In this document: piece after piece, positions 51,818 to 60,497 of the stretch
Numbering within the stretch: the stretch's first letter is position 1
How the letters are laid out: every line of letters begins with the position of its first letter
Source: Acetobacter lovaniensis
GTDB lineage: Bacteria; Pseudomonadota; Alphaproteobacteria; Acetobacterales; Acetobacteraceae
Length of the DNA: 64,000 nt
Assembly (NCBI RefSeq): GCF_014207635.1
Contig: NZ_JACHIE010000002.1
Coordinates: 186,001 to 250,000 of the forward strand
Direction of reading: 5' to 3'
Position numbers and translations under genes: made by a program
Notes under the pieces: model-generated
Told to the model about the DNA's origin: nothing
The model's input: the letters and a program-made list of their open reading frames with translations, nothing else
The model's database searches: none

Positions 51818-52114
51818 AAAACACAACTCCATCCCCAGACCCGTTATCAACCGCGCACCGGCAGCAACACCGTGCCCCCAACGGATAAACCCTTGCGTTG
51901 TTATTATGACCAAAAGACTATCCGTTAACCTGAGCAACTCTTGGAGACGCAAAAATTAATTTGCATAATCTGGTAAAATTACTCAGCCATCATCCATATA
52001 ATATATATAAATCAATGATTTGGTAGAAAAATCAAGCTTCTCTCTATTGAGAAACGTTTGAGAAAGTGCCGGATTTTTACTCCGGCAGAAAACGTAGGTG
52101 TCTTAGTGGCTGTT

Positions 52115-52183
52115 ATGAAAGTCCATTACCGGCCAAAAACCTTGAGTCATACTAACGTCATTTACCGAATAAATGGCAGTTAG
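52115..52183 (+). CDS. Tiny reading frame of unknown status (22 residues)
   Basis: ATG to TAG, 22 codons with many basic/aromatic residues (MKVHYRPKTL...). It lies immediately before the terminator at 52199-52235, and only a weak Shine-Dalgarno precedes it. No family recognised; could be a leader peptide, a fragment of a lost gene, or chance. Confidence 0.15.
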   Translation: MKVHYRPKTLSHTNVIYRINGS

Positions 52184-52198
52184 CTGCGCTCATAAAAA

Positions 52199-52235
52199 CA
52201 ACCTGGTTGAGTCTTAACTCAACCAGGTTGTTTTT
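52199..52235 (+). terminator. Strong hairpin with T-tract, possible bidirectional terminator
   Basis: A 14-bp perfect stem (52199-52212 with 52217-52230) and 4-base loop are followed by TTTTT (52231-52235). The other side is preceded by AAAAACA, so it could also work on the minus strand. It does not immediately follow an annotated gene; the amidase stop is about 380 bp upstream. Confidence 0.85.
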
Positions 52236-52306
52236 CATTTAGTCGATGGGAGTAGCCAACCCCTCTTGCTGGCCTCATTTTGCAACCATTCAATGATACC
52301 TCTAAG

Positions 52307-52329
52307 TGTTTAGTCTCAGGATTTGCTGG
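52307..52329 (+). repeat. Left inverted repeat of the IS481 fossil
   Basis: 23 bp beginning TGTTTAGTC, with 3 mismatches against the reverse complement of 53293-53315. Confidence 0.85.
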
Positions 52330-52362
52330 TGTAATATTTTCACATGAGTGGAAGGAAGCCTT

Positions 52363-53320
52363 ATGGGACAGATACGTCACAGGAGCGCTACGACCACGCA
52401 CGCCATGCGAGCGGCAATACAATGATCACAGGCTTCGCTCACGGCACTGAGTGAGGAGTTCGGGATCAACCCGAAAACGGTAGCAAAGTGGCGGCGACGC
52501 CAGAGTGTTGAGAATCTGTAGACTGGTCCCAGAGAGCCGCGCTCAACTGTCCTGTCCGAGACGGACGAAGCGATGATCATGGCTTTTCGTTGGCACACTT
52601 TACTGCCTCTGGATGATGACCTTGATGCTTTGCAGGCCAGTTCCCGCATCTGACATGCTCAGCGCCGCATTGCTGTCTTCAGCGTCAGGAAATTTCACGC
52701 CTACCTGACATTGAAGGGGACAAACTGACGCGACAGCGCTTCAAACCCTATCCGATCGGGTTCTTCACATTGATATTGCCGAAGTTCAGACTGCCGAAAA
52801 AAAGCTTTACCTTTTCGTCACCATAGACCGCACAAGCAAGTTTGCAGTGACGCAACCAGAGGACAAAGCCAACAGACGAACGGCCTGAAAATTTCCCGAA
52901 TATCTTCTGCGCATCGTTCCCTATCGGATACGGACCATGCTGACCTACAACGGCATCCAGTTCGCCGAGCAACTCCGCAACCAAGACGCGACTTGGTCAG
53001 GTTCCATGCGTTTCGACATGATCTGCGAAGCCAACGGGATCAAGCATAGCCTGACAAAGCCCAATCATCCCTGAACCAACGGGCAGGTCGAGCGGATGAA
53101 GCGTACGATCAAGGAAGCAATCGCCCAATGTTTCCATTACGACAATCACGAGCAGTTGAGGACGCACCCCAATGACTTCATCGCGACCTATAACTTCGCG
53201 CGAAGGCTCAAGACCCTGAACGGTCTTATACTCCACGAATACATCTGCAAAACCCGGACTTCAGAACCAGAAAAATTCATCATCAATCCAAGCCATCAAA
53301 TCCCGGGACTAAACAATTAG
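52363..53320 (+). pseudogene. IS481-family transposase remnant
   Basis: Starts MGQIRHRSATTTHAMRAAIQ, then stops at TGA (52423). A second nonsense codon (TAG) follows QSVENL. Frames shift near 52640-52650 and at about 52770 (FFTLI versus the expected HIDIAE). Two more TGA codons follow (after NRRTA and after TKPNHP). The DDE site is also damaged: the TDNG motif reads TYNG. The last 74 codons (VERMKRTIKEA to HQIPGLNN) are still open. Not functional. Confidence 0.9.
53293..53315 (-). repeat. Right inverted repeat of the IS481 fossil
   Basis: 23 bp whose reverse complement begins TGTTTAGTCCCGGG. It overlaps the last codons of the transposase remnant, as in other IS481-family elements. Confidence 0.85.
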
Positions 53321-53533
53321 CCAGCATTCCCTGAAACAATCAGGAACAGCCATTCAGGGTCAGCGCAAGACAAAATATATTTATCTGTATACTACAAACC
53401 GGTTGTCTTTATTTGAACCAGCCCCCCACACACACAGATCTTCCAATTAAACTATTTTAATTTCCAACGGCTTAGCAGATTCAGGCGCAATAACAGTTTT
53501 CACCGCCGTGCCCACACTCCATATGTTACAAAA

Positions 53534-54457
53534 TTACACCAAAGCCTTGGTCAGTTGTGGCACCACATCGAACAGGTCTCCCTCAATCGCATAATCCGCA
53601 ATCTGGAAAATGGGAGCATCTGGGTCTTTATTAACAGCCACAATTACGCGGCTATCCTTCATGCCAGCCAGATGCTGAATGGCACCGGAAATGCCAAAGG
53701 CCAGATACAGTTCCGGCGCAACAATTTTACCTGTTTGGCCAATCTGATAGTCATTCGGCACAAACCCAGCATCCACTGCAGCACGCGATGCGCCAATGGC
53801 GGCCCCCAATGCGTCGGCCAATGGTTCAAGAATTTTAAATTTCTCTTCGCTTTGCAAACCTCGTCCACCAGAAACTACAACCCGAGCGGTTTCCAGATCC
53901 GGACGTTCTGAAACTGATAGATGTATTGCAATAAATGTGGAAACCACAGATTCCGGCACAGAAGCAGCAACCTCAATAACAGCTGCCTCTCCTGTAAACG
54001 GTGCGGCGTCAAACGCGGCACTCCGAACCGTCAGAACCTTTTTCTTGTCACGGGATTGCACTGTTGCCAGAGCATTCCCTGCATAAATGGGACGAACAAA
54101 CGTATTGGCATTCACAATACAAATAACATCCGGTATAGGCTGCACATCCAGCAGTGCCGCAACACGCGGCAATACATTTTTGCCGAGTGTGCCAGCAGAA
54201 GACAAAATATAATCATAACCAGCAGCAAGAGAGACAATAAGGGCAGCCAGAGGCTCTGCCAACTCATGAGCATAACATGGGTCTGTCGCGTGCAGAACTT
54301 TGGAAATTCCCCCAATGCTGGCTGCGGCTTGAGCAACGGCATGTCCCCCTGTTACCAGCACATGGACATCACCCAACCGAGTTGCAGCCGTTACGGCACT
54401 AAGCGCCGCTTTTTTTATCTGACCATCTTCATGGTCTAGCAATACCAGAGAAGTCAT
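53534..54457 (-). CDS. etfA: Electron transfer flavoprotein alpha subunit
   Basis: FAD-binding subunit of ETF, which collects electrons from FAD dehydrogenases. 307 residues; the C-terminal FAD domain shows [48 protein letters not shown] and the end segment [19 protein letters not shown], all diagnostic. It is last in a leftward operon hisC-like, FAD dehydrogenase, hutD, oxygenase, etfB, etfA, with 2 bp to etfB. No ETF-quinone oxidoreductase gene lies in the window. Confidence 0.95.
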   Translation of the reverse strand: MTSLVLLDHEDGQIKKAALSAVTAATRLGDVHVLVTGGHAVAQAAASIGGISKVLHATDPCYAHELAEPLAALIVSLAAGYDYILSSAGTLGKNVLPRVAALLDVQPIPDVICIVNANTFVRPIYAGNALATVQSRDKKKVLTVRSAAFDAAPFTGEAAVIEVAASVPESVVSTFIAIHLSVSERPDLETARVVVSGGRGLQSEEKFKILEPLADALGAAIGASRAAVDAGFVPNDYQIGQTGKIVAPELYLAFGISGAIQHLAGMKDSRVIVAVNKDPDAPIFQIADYAIEGDLFDVVPQLTKALV

Positions 54458-54459
54458 TG

Positions 54460-55209
54460 TCAGATCACCTTTTGTTCATAGCGGAGGTGTTCGACCAGTT
54501 CACTTACCGAGCCTACCCTAACACCAGCAGAACGCGACGGTGGAGCCGTCACAGAAACAATGCTCAAGCGAGATGCAACATCCACCCCAAGGCTTCCGAC
54601 ATCAAGTGTTTCAAGCGGTTTTTTCCGCGCCTTCATAATATTAGGCAATGAGGCATAGCGTGGCTCGTTCAAGCGCAGATCCGCCGTAATAACGGCTGGA
54701 AGCCTGAGAGAAATCTCTTGCGTGCCCCCATCAATTTCTCGGCTGACATGGACCTGACCCGCAACCATATCTACCTTACCCGCAAACGTGCCCTGCCCCC
54801 AACCCAACAAACCAGCGAGCATCTGACCGGTTGCATTCATGTCATCATCAATGGCCTGTTTGCCAAGAATAACCATGCCGGGTTTTTCTCTCGCAACAAG
54901 AACCTTGAGCAGCTTGGCAATACCCAGTGGTTCGAGGTTTTCTTCAGAAAGCACAAGAATAGAACGGTCCGCACCCATTGCCATAGCAGTCCGGAGGGTA
55001 TCCTGCGCCTGCTGCACGCCAATGGATACCGCCACAACCTCCGTCGCAACTCCTTTTTCCTTCAGACGCACAGCTTCTTCCACTGCAATTTCATCAAAAG
55101 GATTCATGGACATCTTGATGCCTTCGGTTTCCACACCGCTGCCATCAGTCTTCACTCGAGGCTTTATATTGTAATCTACAACCCTTTTAACCGGGACTAG
55201 AATTTTCAT
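54460..55209 (-). CDS. etfB: Electron transfer flavoprotein beta subunit
   Basis: AMP-binding partner of EtfA, 249 residues. [14 protein letters not shown] is the canonical start. [18 protein letters not shown] and [23 protein letters not shown] follow, and the ETF beta signature is near [31 protein letters not shown]. Its start overlaps the stop of the oxygenase gene by 4 bp. Placement inside a catabolic operon suggests a dedicated acceptor for the FAD-linked dehydrogenase upstream rather than the general fatty-acid ETF. Confidence 0.95.
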   Translation of the reverse strand: MKILVPVKRVVDYNIKPRVKTDGSGVETEGIKMSMNPFDEIAVEEAVRLKEKGVATEVVAVSIGVQQAQDTLRTAMAMGADRSILVLSEENLEPLGIAKLLKVLVAREKPGMVILGKQAIDDDMNATGQMLAGLLGWGQGTFAGKVDMVAGQVHVSREIDGGTQEISLRLPAVITADLRLNEPRYASLPNIMKARKKPLETLDVGSLGVDVASRLSIVSVTAPPSRSAGVRVGSVSELVEHLRYEQKVI

Positions 55210-56162
55210 GATATTTTTTTCTTTTGTGAGTCACTGATACGCCCCATGATATATGCCCCCGCTGTAACAGGAGCATAATGAGACGCTTGTGTTTCAGGCA
55301 AACCCAGATCGTGCGGGTCAATAATCGCACCAAAATCAGGATCGTAAAATGTAGCTATGGAAAAGCGCTCTTTTCCTGATTTGTTTAAAACACGATGCAT
55401 GTTTGACCGGTACCGATCATTGGACCAGCGACACAACAGATCACCAATATTAATAACTAAAGTACCAGGAATTGGCACCGCAGACACCCATTCGTTCTGT
55501 AAGTTCTGCACCTCCAGACCACCGGTATCATCCTGCCACAATAATGTAATGCACCCATAATCAGTATGGGGCGCAACGCCATAGGTTATACTTTCGGATT
55601 CAGGGCACGCTTCCGCAGGCGGGTACCAGATTGCCTGAGTCCGCTGCAATGGATAATGATATTTTTTTTCGAAAAAACTGCTGTCCAAATTCAAGGAATT
55701 TGCAACTGCTTTCAAAAGTACCTGACCACATGCACCAACTGCCTTATAATACTCTAAAAATGCCTCCCGAAAAGCCGGACGGCCTTCTGGCCAGATATTG
55801 GGACCTTGCAACTCGTTTTGTGGTAGCGATTGTCCAGATGCAGGAGGAAATTCAGGACCAATCTGGTAAAATTCCTTACAATCCGGATGATCCGCACCGT
55901 ACATAATGGTACGGTTGAGAGCATTAAACCCACGCACTGCCTGCTTGGGCCGGTAGCGGTCTTTTTCAGAAAGCGGAAGATGGAAAAAATCCAACGCCTG
56001 CTTTTTTAACTCTGTTATACAGTTCTCAGAAATTCCATGATTTTTTATATAACAAAATCCAGATGACACAAACGCATCATGAATCTGCTTTCCCACCAAG
56101 ACATCATCGCCTTCACGGGCTGGAGCAAGATCAATAACGGGAATAAAGTTATCTTGCGTCAT
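55206..56162 (-). CDS. 2-oxoglutarate/Fe(II)-dependent oxygenase, IPNS-like
   Basis: Non-haem iron oxygenase of 318 residues in the isopenicillin N synthase/ethylene-forming enzyme-like family. Iron ligands are His199 and Asp201 (APHTDYG) and His256 (SNMHRVL); Arg266 in ERFSIATF would bind the 2-oxoglutarate carboxylate. The N-terminal DIOX_N-like start IPVIDLAPA and [11 protein letters not shown] are typical. All catalytic residues are present. Substrate unknown; the operon suggests an amino- or hydroxy-acid derivative. Confidence 0.85.
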   Translation of the reverse strand: MTQDNFIPVIDLAPAREGDDVLVGKQIHDAFVSSGFCYIKNHGISENCITELKKQALDFFHLPLSEKDRYRPKQAVRGFNALNRTIMYGADHPDCKEFYQIGPEFPPASGQSLPQNELQGPNIWPEGRPAFREAFLEYYKAVGACGQVLLKAVANSLNLDSSFFEKKYHYPLQRTQAIWYPPAEACPESESITYGVAPHTDYGCITLLWQDDTGGLEVQNLQNEWVSAVPIPGTLVINIGDLLCRWSNDRYRSNMHRVLNKSGKERFSIATFYDPDFGAIIDPHDLGLPETQASHYAPVTAGAYIMGRISDSQKKKIS

Positions 56163-56206
56163 GTTCTTATCTTATCCCTTTTCTTGAACATAGAACTCTC
56201 AGAATT

Positions 56207-56791
56207 TTATGTTCTTATGTAATATAAGGAGCTTTCTTCTTCCATCGGTTCCAGAACAGTGTTCTGCACAGTTTCAGATGTGCAATACCAAACTGCTCCT
56301 GCCGTAACAGAGTGTTCCACACCTCCTGAGCACATGATCCAGCGTCCTGTTGAAGGAAACAAAAAATAATTATTTTTTGTTTGACCAGTGTTCCGGATAG
56401 AAAATCTTTTTTGATGCAGAACAAAATCCTCTTTCTGCTCTGCATGTCCTGAATGGCGAAGCATCAGATTCAGGGCCCGCACAGCCCCACTCGGACATGA
56501 CGACAACACCTCGTCCTCCCCGGCAAACACATACGGCTCGCAAAATGCTTCAAGCGTATGGCACCATGCTCCGGTCTTTTCACGCAGGACAAGTGCGCCC
56601 CTGCCAAGAAGTGCGATGGAACGTTGCCAGCCAGCAAAAGCAGAAAATGGCGCATCGTACAAAAGATCGGCAACACTCAGCCGCCACGCAGGCAAAGTGT
56701 GCGTGTTATCCTCTGCGATAATCCGCGTTACACCCTGACCATTGCGCCACGGCATAGCGGTTACATGTGTAAAAAGACGCCGCTGCCACAT
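56207..56791 (-). CDS. hutD: HutD family protein
   Basis: Cupin-like HutD/Ves-family protein of 194 residues. The N-terminus TAMPWRNGQGVTRIIA followed by WRLSVADLLYDAPFSAFAGWQR matches the HutD signature (PWKNGGGxTREIA, WRxSIA). HutD of Pseudomonas is a histidine-utilisation accessory thought to restrain hut overexpression. It starts within the stop codon of the FAD dehydrogenase gene (TGATG overlap). No hutH, hutU, hutI or hutG is present. Codon use is AT-richer than upstream genes. Confidence 0.85.
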   Translation of the reverse strand: MWQRRLFTHVTAMPWRNGQGVTRIIAEDNTHTLPAWRLSVADLLYDAPFSAFAGWQRSIALLGRGALVLREKTGAWCHTLEAFCEPYVFAGEDEVLSSCPSGAVRALNLMLRHSGHAEQKEDFVLHQKRFSIRNTGQTKNNYFLFPSTGRWIMCSGGVEHSVTAGAVWYCTSETVQNTVLEPMEEESSLYYIRT

Positions 56792-58176
56792 CAGTTAACC
56801 GGGTCCGGCAGCATTTTACCGGGATTAAGAATATTGTTGGGATCAAAGCTCGCTTTAAGCATCCGCATAACATCCAGCGCATCACGCCCATGCTCGCGTT
56901 CCATAAACTCCTTTTTGCCCAAGCCAACACCATGTTCACCGCTACACGCCCCGCCAAGAGAAAGCGCACGACCAACTATTTTACGATCCAGCTCAAGCGC
57001 ACGCTCCAGCCCATCGTCTTCAGGAGGCACAAGAATAACCGTATGGAAATTCCCATCCCCCACATGGCCCACAATCGGCGCAATAAGACCGGATTCCTCA
57101 ATATCGTGCTTGCAACCAGCAATTAGTTCTGTCAACGCGGAAACAGGTACAACCGCATCTGTTGCAATGCCACGATGGTGAGGACGGTAAGCAAGACAAG
57201 CCCAAAACACATTATGTCGCGCCTTCCACAGTTCGTTCCGTTCTTCTGGGTTATTGCTCCACATAAACCCCTTGCCATTATTGTCAGCAACAATTGCCTC
57301 CATCGTTTCCACCTGCTCACGCACAGCAGCAGGAGCACCATGGAATTCAAAAAACATGGTTGGCAAAACTTCATAACCAGTCAACTTAGAATACTGGATA
57401 CAGGCATCCATCTGCACTTCATCCAGCAACTCCATCCGCCCGATCGGAAGACCGATTTGCATAGTGGTCACGGCTGTATTAACGGCATCTTCCAGTCGGT
57501 CAAACTGGCAGACCGCCGTGGCTATGGCTTCTGGCAATCCGTGCAGACGTAGCTGCACTTCCGTAATAATACCAAGAGTGCCTTCCGAACCAACAAACAG
57601 GCGTGTCAGGTCATAACCCGTTGCAGATTTGCGCACACGTCCACCTGTACGAACAATACGCCCATCTGCCAGAACAACCGTAAGGCCGAGTGCATTTTCC
57701 CGCATGGTGCCATACCGCACAGCAGCCGTACCTGATGCACGCGTGGCGCACATGCCGCCAAGCGTTGACTCGCCTCCTGGATCAACCGAAAAGAACAGCC
57801 CCGTATCGCGCAGGTAAGCGTTCAACGCGTGCCGCGTAACACCTGCCTCCACCCGACAATCCAAGTCCTCTGCATTAAGCTCGACAATCCGTGTCATGCG
57901 GGAAAGATCAAGGCTAATCCCCTGCTCGCTCGGCGTAACATGCCCTTCCAGTGAGGTGCCACCGCCAAACGCCACCACAGGCACGCCATGCTGATTACAC
58001 GTCCGCAAGACTGCAGAAACCTCTTGCGTGCTTTCCGCAAAAATGACTGCACCGGGCAAACATGCTGGCTGCCACCCCTCACCATGCGCATGATGGTCAC
58101 GCATGGCCTCGCTGCGGGAAATACGGTCCCCAAACATTTCAGCCAAATCGTTTAAAGCATGTTCAAGCGCAGCCAT
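56791..58176 (-). CDS. FAD-linked 2-hydroxyacid dehydrogenase (LDHD/GlcD-like)
   Basis: VAO-family flavoenzyme of 461 residues oxidising a D-2-hydroxy acid to the 2-oxo acid. The PCMH FAD domain shows VVAFGGGTSLEGH, DPGGESTLGGM and SEGTLGIITEVQLRL. The C-terminal domain shows GHVGDGNFH, GEHGVG and the final NPGKMLPDP. No N-terminal signal. LDHD and D2HGDH relatives in mitochondria pass electrons to ETF, which fits the etfBA genes in the same operon. The side chain oxidised cannot be told. Confidence 0.87.
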   Translation of the reverse strand: MAALEHALNDLAEMFGDRISRSEAMRDHHAHGEGWQPACLPGAVIFAESTQEVSAVLRTCNQHGVPVVAFGGGTSLEGHVTPSEQGISLDLSRMTRIVELNAEDLDCRVEAGVTRHALNAYLRDTGLFFSVDPGGESTLGGMCATRASGTAAVRYGTMRENALGLTVVLADGRIVRTGGRVRKSATGYDLTRLFVGSEGTLGIITEVQLRLHGLPEAIATAVCQFDRLEDAVNTAVTTMQIGLPIGRMELLDEVQMDACIQYSKLTGYEVLPTMFFEFHGAPAAVREQVETMEAIVADNNGKGFMWSNNPEERNELWKARHNVFWACLAYRPHHRGIATDAVVPVSALTELIAGCKHDIEESGLIAPIVGHVGDGNFHTVILVPPEDDGLERALELDRKIVGRALSLGGACSGEHGVGLGKKEFMEREHGRDALDVMRMLKASFDPNNILNPGKMLPDPVN

Positions 58177-58215
58177 AACTAACTTTCCTGATCAGAAAAC
58201 GAGCAACCTGTTGGA

Positions 58216-59349
58216 TTACAGAACTAAATCAGCCAGAGCCCGCAGCATTATGTTATTTTCCTCAGGCAAACCGATGCTTATGCGAATCCAGTTTTCAAAA
58301 CCTGCTTCCTTCCAGGGCTTTATGATAATGCCCCGCTCCAATAATGCCGTGGACAGCTTGTCAGCCAGCATGGGAGTACGAACAAAAACAAAATTCGTCC
58401 ATGTAGGAGCAACAAACAGTCCTTGCGTAACAAGAAGCTGCACCACCCGTTCTCTTTCTGCAACGGTTTTGCTTACACAGTCCTGCATATATGCGGTATC
58501 GGCCAGTGCGGCACATGCAGCCACCTGCGCAGGCATGTTGGTATTGAATGGATCACGCACACTATCCAACGTAGCCGTAACATCAGCCGAAGATGTCAAA
58601 GCATAACCAATACGCAAAGCCGCCAGACCATACGCCTTTGAGAAAGTGCGCAGAATAATCCACGGCCGCGCCTGTTTTTCCAAAATAGCGCGCGCATCAG
58701 GATAATCTGGGTCTTGTTCCGCATATTCCCGGTAGGCTTCGTCCACCACAATCAACGTGTCAGGCGGGCATGCTTCTATCAGCGCGCGCAGAGCCTCACC
58801 CGTCATCATGCATCCGACCGGATTGGAGGGATTGGCGAACATGAGAAGTTTGGTGGGCTGATGCACCGCCGCCAGCATTGCTGCATAATCAAACGTAGCT
58901 TCAGCAGTAATAGGTACTGCATCAACTACAGCCCCCATCATGCGTGGACAAATCTCGTGCAGACCGAAAGCGGGCCTAACAGTAACAACCCGATCTCGGG
59001 GAGAAAGATAGGCCTCGGCAATCATCCGAATAATCTGCTCGGACCCGTTGCCAACCAGAACGCGATCATGCGCAATGCCACAGGTCTTAGCAATATCGGA
59101 GCGCAATGTTGCGGCTCCGGCATCGGGATAACGCCCCAAACGACCCATCAGCACATCCCATCCGGATTTTACCAGATCAGAAGGCCCATATGGATTTTCA
59201 TTACTACCAAGTTTGACAATATTTTTAAGGCCATAGCGCCGCTGGACTTCCTCTTCTGAAAGACCAGAATTATAGCGCGGCAACCCGGAGACCTCTGGTC
59301 GACATAATGGCTGCCGAGCCAATAGCGAAAGAGCCACAGTGTCTGACAT
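58216..59349 (-). CDS. hisC: HisC-like histidinol-phosphate/aromatic aminotransferase
   Basis: Fold-type I aminotransferase of 377 residues with the HisC pattern: LGSNENPYGPS near the start, GSEQIIRMIAEAYL, FANPSNPVG, VDEAYREYA and Schiff-base Lys238 in TFSKAYGLAALRIGY. It heads the leftward operon, with AGGAGG about 9 nt upstream. Since it is not with his genes and sits with hutD and a 2-oxo-acid-producing dehydrogenase, it probably transaminates a histidine- or aromatic-type 2-oxo acid in catabolism rather than making histidine. Confidence 0.83.
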   Translation of the reverse strand: MSDTVALSLLARQPLCRPEVSGLPRYNSGLSEEEVQRRYGLKNIVKLGSNENPYGPSDLVKSGWDVLMGRLGRYPDAGAATLRSDIAKTCGIAHDRVLVGNGSEQIIRMIAEAYLSPRDRVVTVRPAFGLHEICPRMMGAVVDAVPITAEATFDYAAMLAAVHQPTKLLMFANPSNPVGCMMTGEALRALIEACPPDTLIVVDEAYREYAEQDPDYPDARAILEKQARPWIILRTFSKAYGLAALRIGYALTSSADVTATLDSVRDPFNTNMPAQVAACAALADTAYMQDCVSKTVAERERVVQLLVTQGLFVAPTWTNFVFVRTPMLADKLSTALLERGIIIKPWKEAGFENWIRISIGLPEENNIMLRALADLVL

Positions 59350-59385
59350 CGTGAAGAAACCTCCTGCCTAACGTGGTAGGCCTCA

Positions 59386-59414
59386 TTAATGTATAGACAT
59401 GTTATGGCTGTAAA
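59386..59414 (-). promoter_or_regulatory. Candidate promoter of the leftward operon
   Basis: Minus-strand TTTACA (59409-59414), 17-bp spacer, CATTAA (59386-59391). The -10 is weak. The operator-like TGTCTATACA lies mostly in the spacer and overlaps the -10 by two bases, mirroring the rightward promoter. Confidence 0.35.
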
Positions 59415-59593
59415 GAGCAAAAATCTGCCATTCTCCAATTCAATGACTGATTTCATCACTACTCATCGCAAAAATGACAGAAAACCGGGAAAATATTACA
59501 CTGTCAAAACGACAATGAAAAAGTCTTAATATACCAGCAAAGTCTGCATTCCCGGCAAAGTCTCCAGCGCGTCGCACGTCAGCACGTTTCTGC

Positions 59594-59623
59594 TTGACCG
59601 TCAGTGTACATACAACGTATGGT
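59594..59623 (+). promoter_or_regulatory. Candidate promoter of the rightward operon with internal operator
   Basis: TTGACC (59594-59599), 18-bp spacer, TATGGT (59618-59623). The perfect TGTA-N2-TACA site (59605-59614) lies within the spacer, where a repressor would block polymerase. The phyH-like start is 26 bp downstream. Confidence 0.5.
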
Positions 59624-59648
59624 TTTGATATCGGAACGTAAGGAAAAA

Positions 59649-60473
59649 ATGCTTATGGCACTTCCTATATCTCCACCCATATTAGACGAAATGACGGTTC
59701 GTACTTTTCAGGCCGAGGGTGTAACCATTGTACGTGGCGCCTTTACTGACTGGATAGAACCTTTGCGCGCGGGTCTGGCTGCTACCATGGCTGCTCCTAG
59801 CCCTTTGGAGCGCTCCTACCACCCGGAAGGGTCTGCTCCTTTTTTTCAGGATCTATGCAACTGGCAACGCATTCGTCAGTTCCGGGACTTTGTTGAAAAA
59901 TCCTCGGCTGCCCAGATCGCTGCACAGCTTATGGAATCGCAGGAAGTCCGCTTTTTCCATGACCATGAACTTGTCAAAGAACCCGGCACGACCCTGGTTA
60001 CACCCTGGCACCAGGACAGTCCGTATTATTGTGTGACAGGCGACAAAACACTCAGCCTGTGGATTCCTCTGGACCCTGTCTCCAAGGCACAATGTCTGGA
60101 ATGTGTTGCAGGCTCACACCTATGGGGTGTCACCCATCGTCCTCGTCGCTTTGATGGTTCACGTCTTTATGAGAATGATACAATGCCCGAAATGCCGGAT
60201 ATTGATACAGACCGTGATGCCTATGCCATTCGGAGTTGGGATATGGCGCCAGGCGACGCCATCGCATTTGACTTTCGCATGATTCATGGCGCACCCGCTA
60301 CTACTGACAGCACGCAAAGACGACGCGTCTTTTCAGCCCGATGGGTAGGAGACAACGCACGCTTTGCAGACCGTGCCGGCAAAGGGTCTCCTCCATTTTC
60401 GCATGTTGTCCTGAAAGAGGGAGACCTTTTGGATGGTCCAGACTTTCCCTTGATTTACAAAGCTATTTCCTAA
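59649..60473 (+). CDS. Phytanoyl-CoA dioxygenase (PhyH)-family Fe(II)/2-oxoglutarate oxygenase
   Basis: 274 residues from the ATG at 59649, set by AAGGA 6 nt upstream. The iron triad is His121, Asp123 (TPWHQDSPYY) and His213 (MIHGAP); an Arg in QRRRVFSARW would hold 2-oxoglutarate. PhyH-family enzymes hydroxylate acids, amino acids, betaines or phosphonates, not only phytanoyl-CoA. As first gene of the uptake operon it probably starts degradation of the imported compound. It is unrelated in sequence to the IPNS-like oxygenase of the opposite operon. Confidence 0.85.
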   Translation: MLMALPISPPILDEMTVRTFQAEGVTIVRGAFTDWIEPLRAGLAATMAAPSPLERSYHPEGSAPFFQDLCNWQRIRQFRDFVEKSSAAQIAAQLMESQEVRFFHDHELVKEPGTTLVTPWHQDSPYYCVTGDKTLSLWIPLDPVSKAQCLECVAGSHLWGVTHRPRRFDGSRLYENDTMPEMPDIDTDRDAYAIRSWDMAPGDAIAFDFRMIHGAPATTDSTQRRRVFSARWVGDNARFADRAGKGSPPFSHVVLKEGDLLDGPDFPLIYKAIS

Positions 60474-60497
60474 TCAATACGAGGAGGAGGGATTGGC

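Larger units (their letters stand above)
51818..52306. other. Gene-poor AT-rich strip with hairpins before the IS fossil
   Basis: No convincing gene. From about 51950 it is AT-rich, with TATAAT-like sequences near 51996, a 5-bp stem hairpin near 52068-52087 and the strong hairpin-terminator at 52199-52235. A tiny frame (52115-52183) is listed separately. The strip could encode a short non-coding RNA ending at that terminator, or be a remnant of older insertions. Confidence 0.4.
52307..53315 (+). mobile_element. Decayed IS481-family insertion sequence
   Basis: About 1009 bp bounded by 23-bp imperfect inverted repeats (20/23 match): left 52307-52329 and right 53293-53315, each beginning TGTTTAGTC. 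The interior encodes a ruined IS481-type transposase. Flanks read CTAAG and ATTAG, suggestive of the CTAG-like target preference of the family but not an exact duplication. It separates the ureide cluster from the low-G+C catabolic island. Confidence 0.88.
59350..59648. promoter_or_regulatory. Divergent promoter region with HutC-like operator sites
   Basis: Between the hisC-like and phyH-like operons. It carries TGTACATACA (59605-59614), a perfect TGTA-N2-TACA site, and TGTATAGACA (59390-59399), one mismatch from it. A TGACAG/CTGTCA inverted pair (59475-59480, 59501-59506) and GCCTA/TAGGC (59366-59381) are also present. The rest is AT-rich. No gene is seen. Confidence 0.6.
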
